A stretch of DNA of 29,876 nt. Source: Fragilariopsis cylindrus CCMP1102. Lineage: Eukaryota; Bacillariophyta; Bacillariophyceae; Bacillariales; Bacillariaceae. This document shows, piece by piece, positions 29,858 through 29,876 of this stretch; position 1 is the first letter of the stretch; every line of letters starts with the position of its first letter. The notes under the pieces were generated by a model that saw only the letters and a list, made by a program, of their open reading frames with translations, was not told the DNA's origin and made no database searches. Location of the stretch: assembly GCA_900095095.1 (NCBI GenBank), contig FMBT01000138.1, forward strand, positions 1 through 29,876. The letters are read 5' to 3'. A program made the position numbers and the translations under genes.

Positions 29858-29876
29858 ACCGGTGTAGATTTTTTTG

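Overview
This window is nuclear DNA of a eukaryotic microalga, most likely a diatom. The evidence is mixed. Seen in the sequence: AT-rich intergenic DNA, short GT-AG introns of about 80-300 bases (plus one GC-AG intron), and many Asp/Glu/Lys/Ser-rich low-complexity proteins. From family knowledge: plain eukaryotic housekeeping genes (COX19, U2AF small subunit, NUDT15-like) and several protein families that look diatom-type to me. The diatom assignment is inference; no organelle or rRNA marker is present.

Layout. 1-2.0 kb: a NUDT15-like Nudix hydrolase (5' end uncertain), then a three-exon COX19 homologue. 2.1-4.8 kb: a minus-strand protein with an internal domain duplication and a C-terminal tail of DPF motifs (endocytic-adaptor-like), divergent from an intronless U2AF1. 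4.8-6.3 kb: gene-poor spacer with a 54-bp tandem duplication. 6.3-13.8 kb: one very long reading frame, about 2,500 residues once nine small frame breaks are allowed for: acidic, repeat-rich and coiled-coil, function unknown. 14.2-14.6 kb: a small ubiquitin-like protein whose start codon appears to be split by an intron. 15.0-15.7 kb: a coiled-coil protein. 15.9-17.5 kb: a secreted alpha-L-fucosidase (GH29). 17.9-19.3 kb: an unknown protein. 19.8-22.9 kb: a membrane-anchored protein with a Lys/Glu/Ala stalk and a large conserved C-terminal domain. 23.4-25.3 kb: a fused beta-alpha nitrile hydratase with a His/Asp-rich linker and a cobalt-type metal site. 25.5-28.4 kb: a four-exon secreted GH3 beta-xylosidase-like enzyme. 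29.2-29.9 kb: a small minus-strand gene hidden by a frame break and a small membrane protein touching the window edge.

Two points dominate interpretation. First, about 20 single-base frame breaks interrupt otherwise clear genes. Most are the loss of one base in a short homopolymer, and allowing for them makes every gene length a multiple of three. This looks like uncorrected long-read consensus error, not a field of pseudogenes. Second, the nitrile hydratase is the most notable gene. A bacterial-type two-subunit metalloenzyme is fused beta-to-alpha into one eukaryotic polypeptide, split by a spliceosomal intron, with a metal-binding-type linker and a possible mitochondrial presequence. It is flanked by two secreted glycosidases and a membrane-anchored protein, a possible but unproven loose neighbourhood for handling extracellular polysaccharide and nitrogen.
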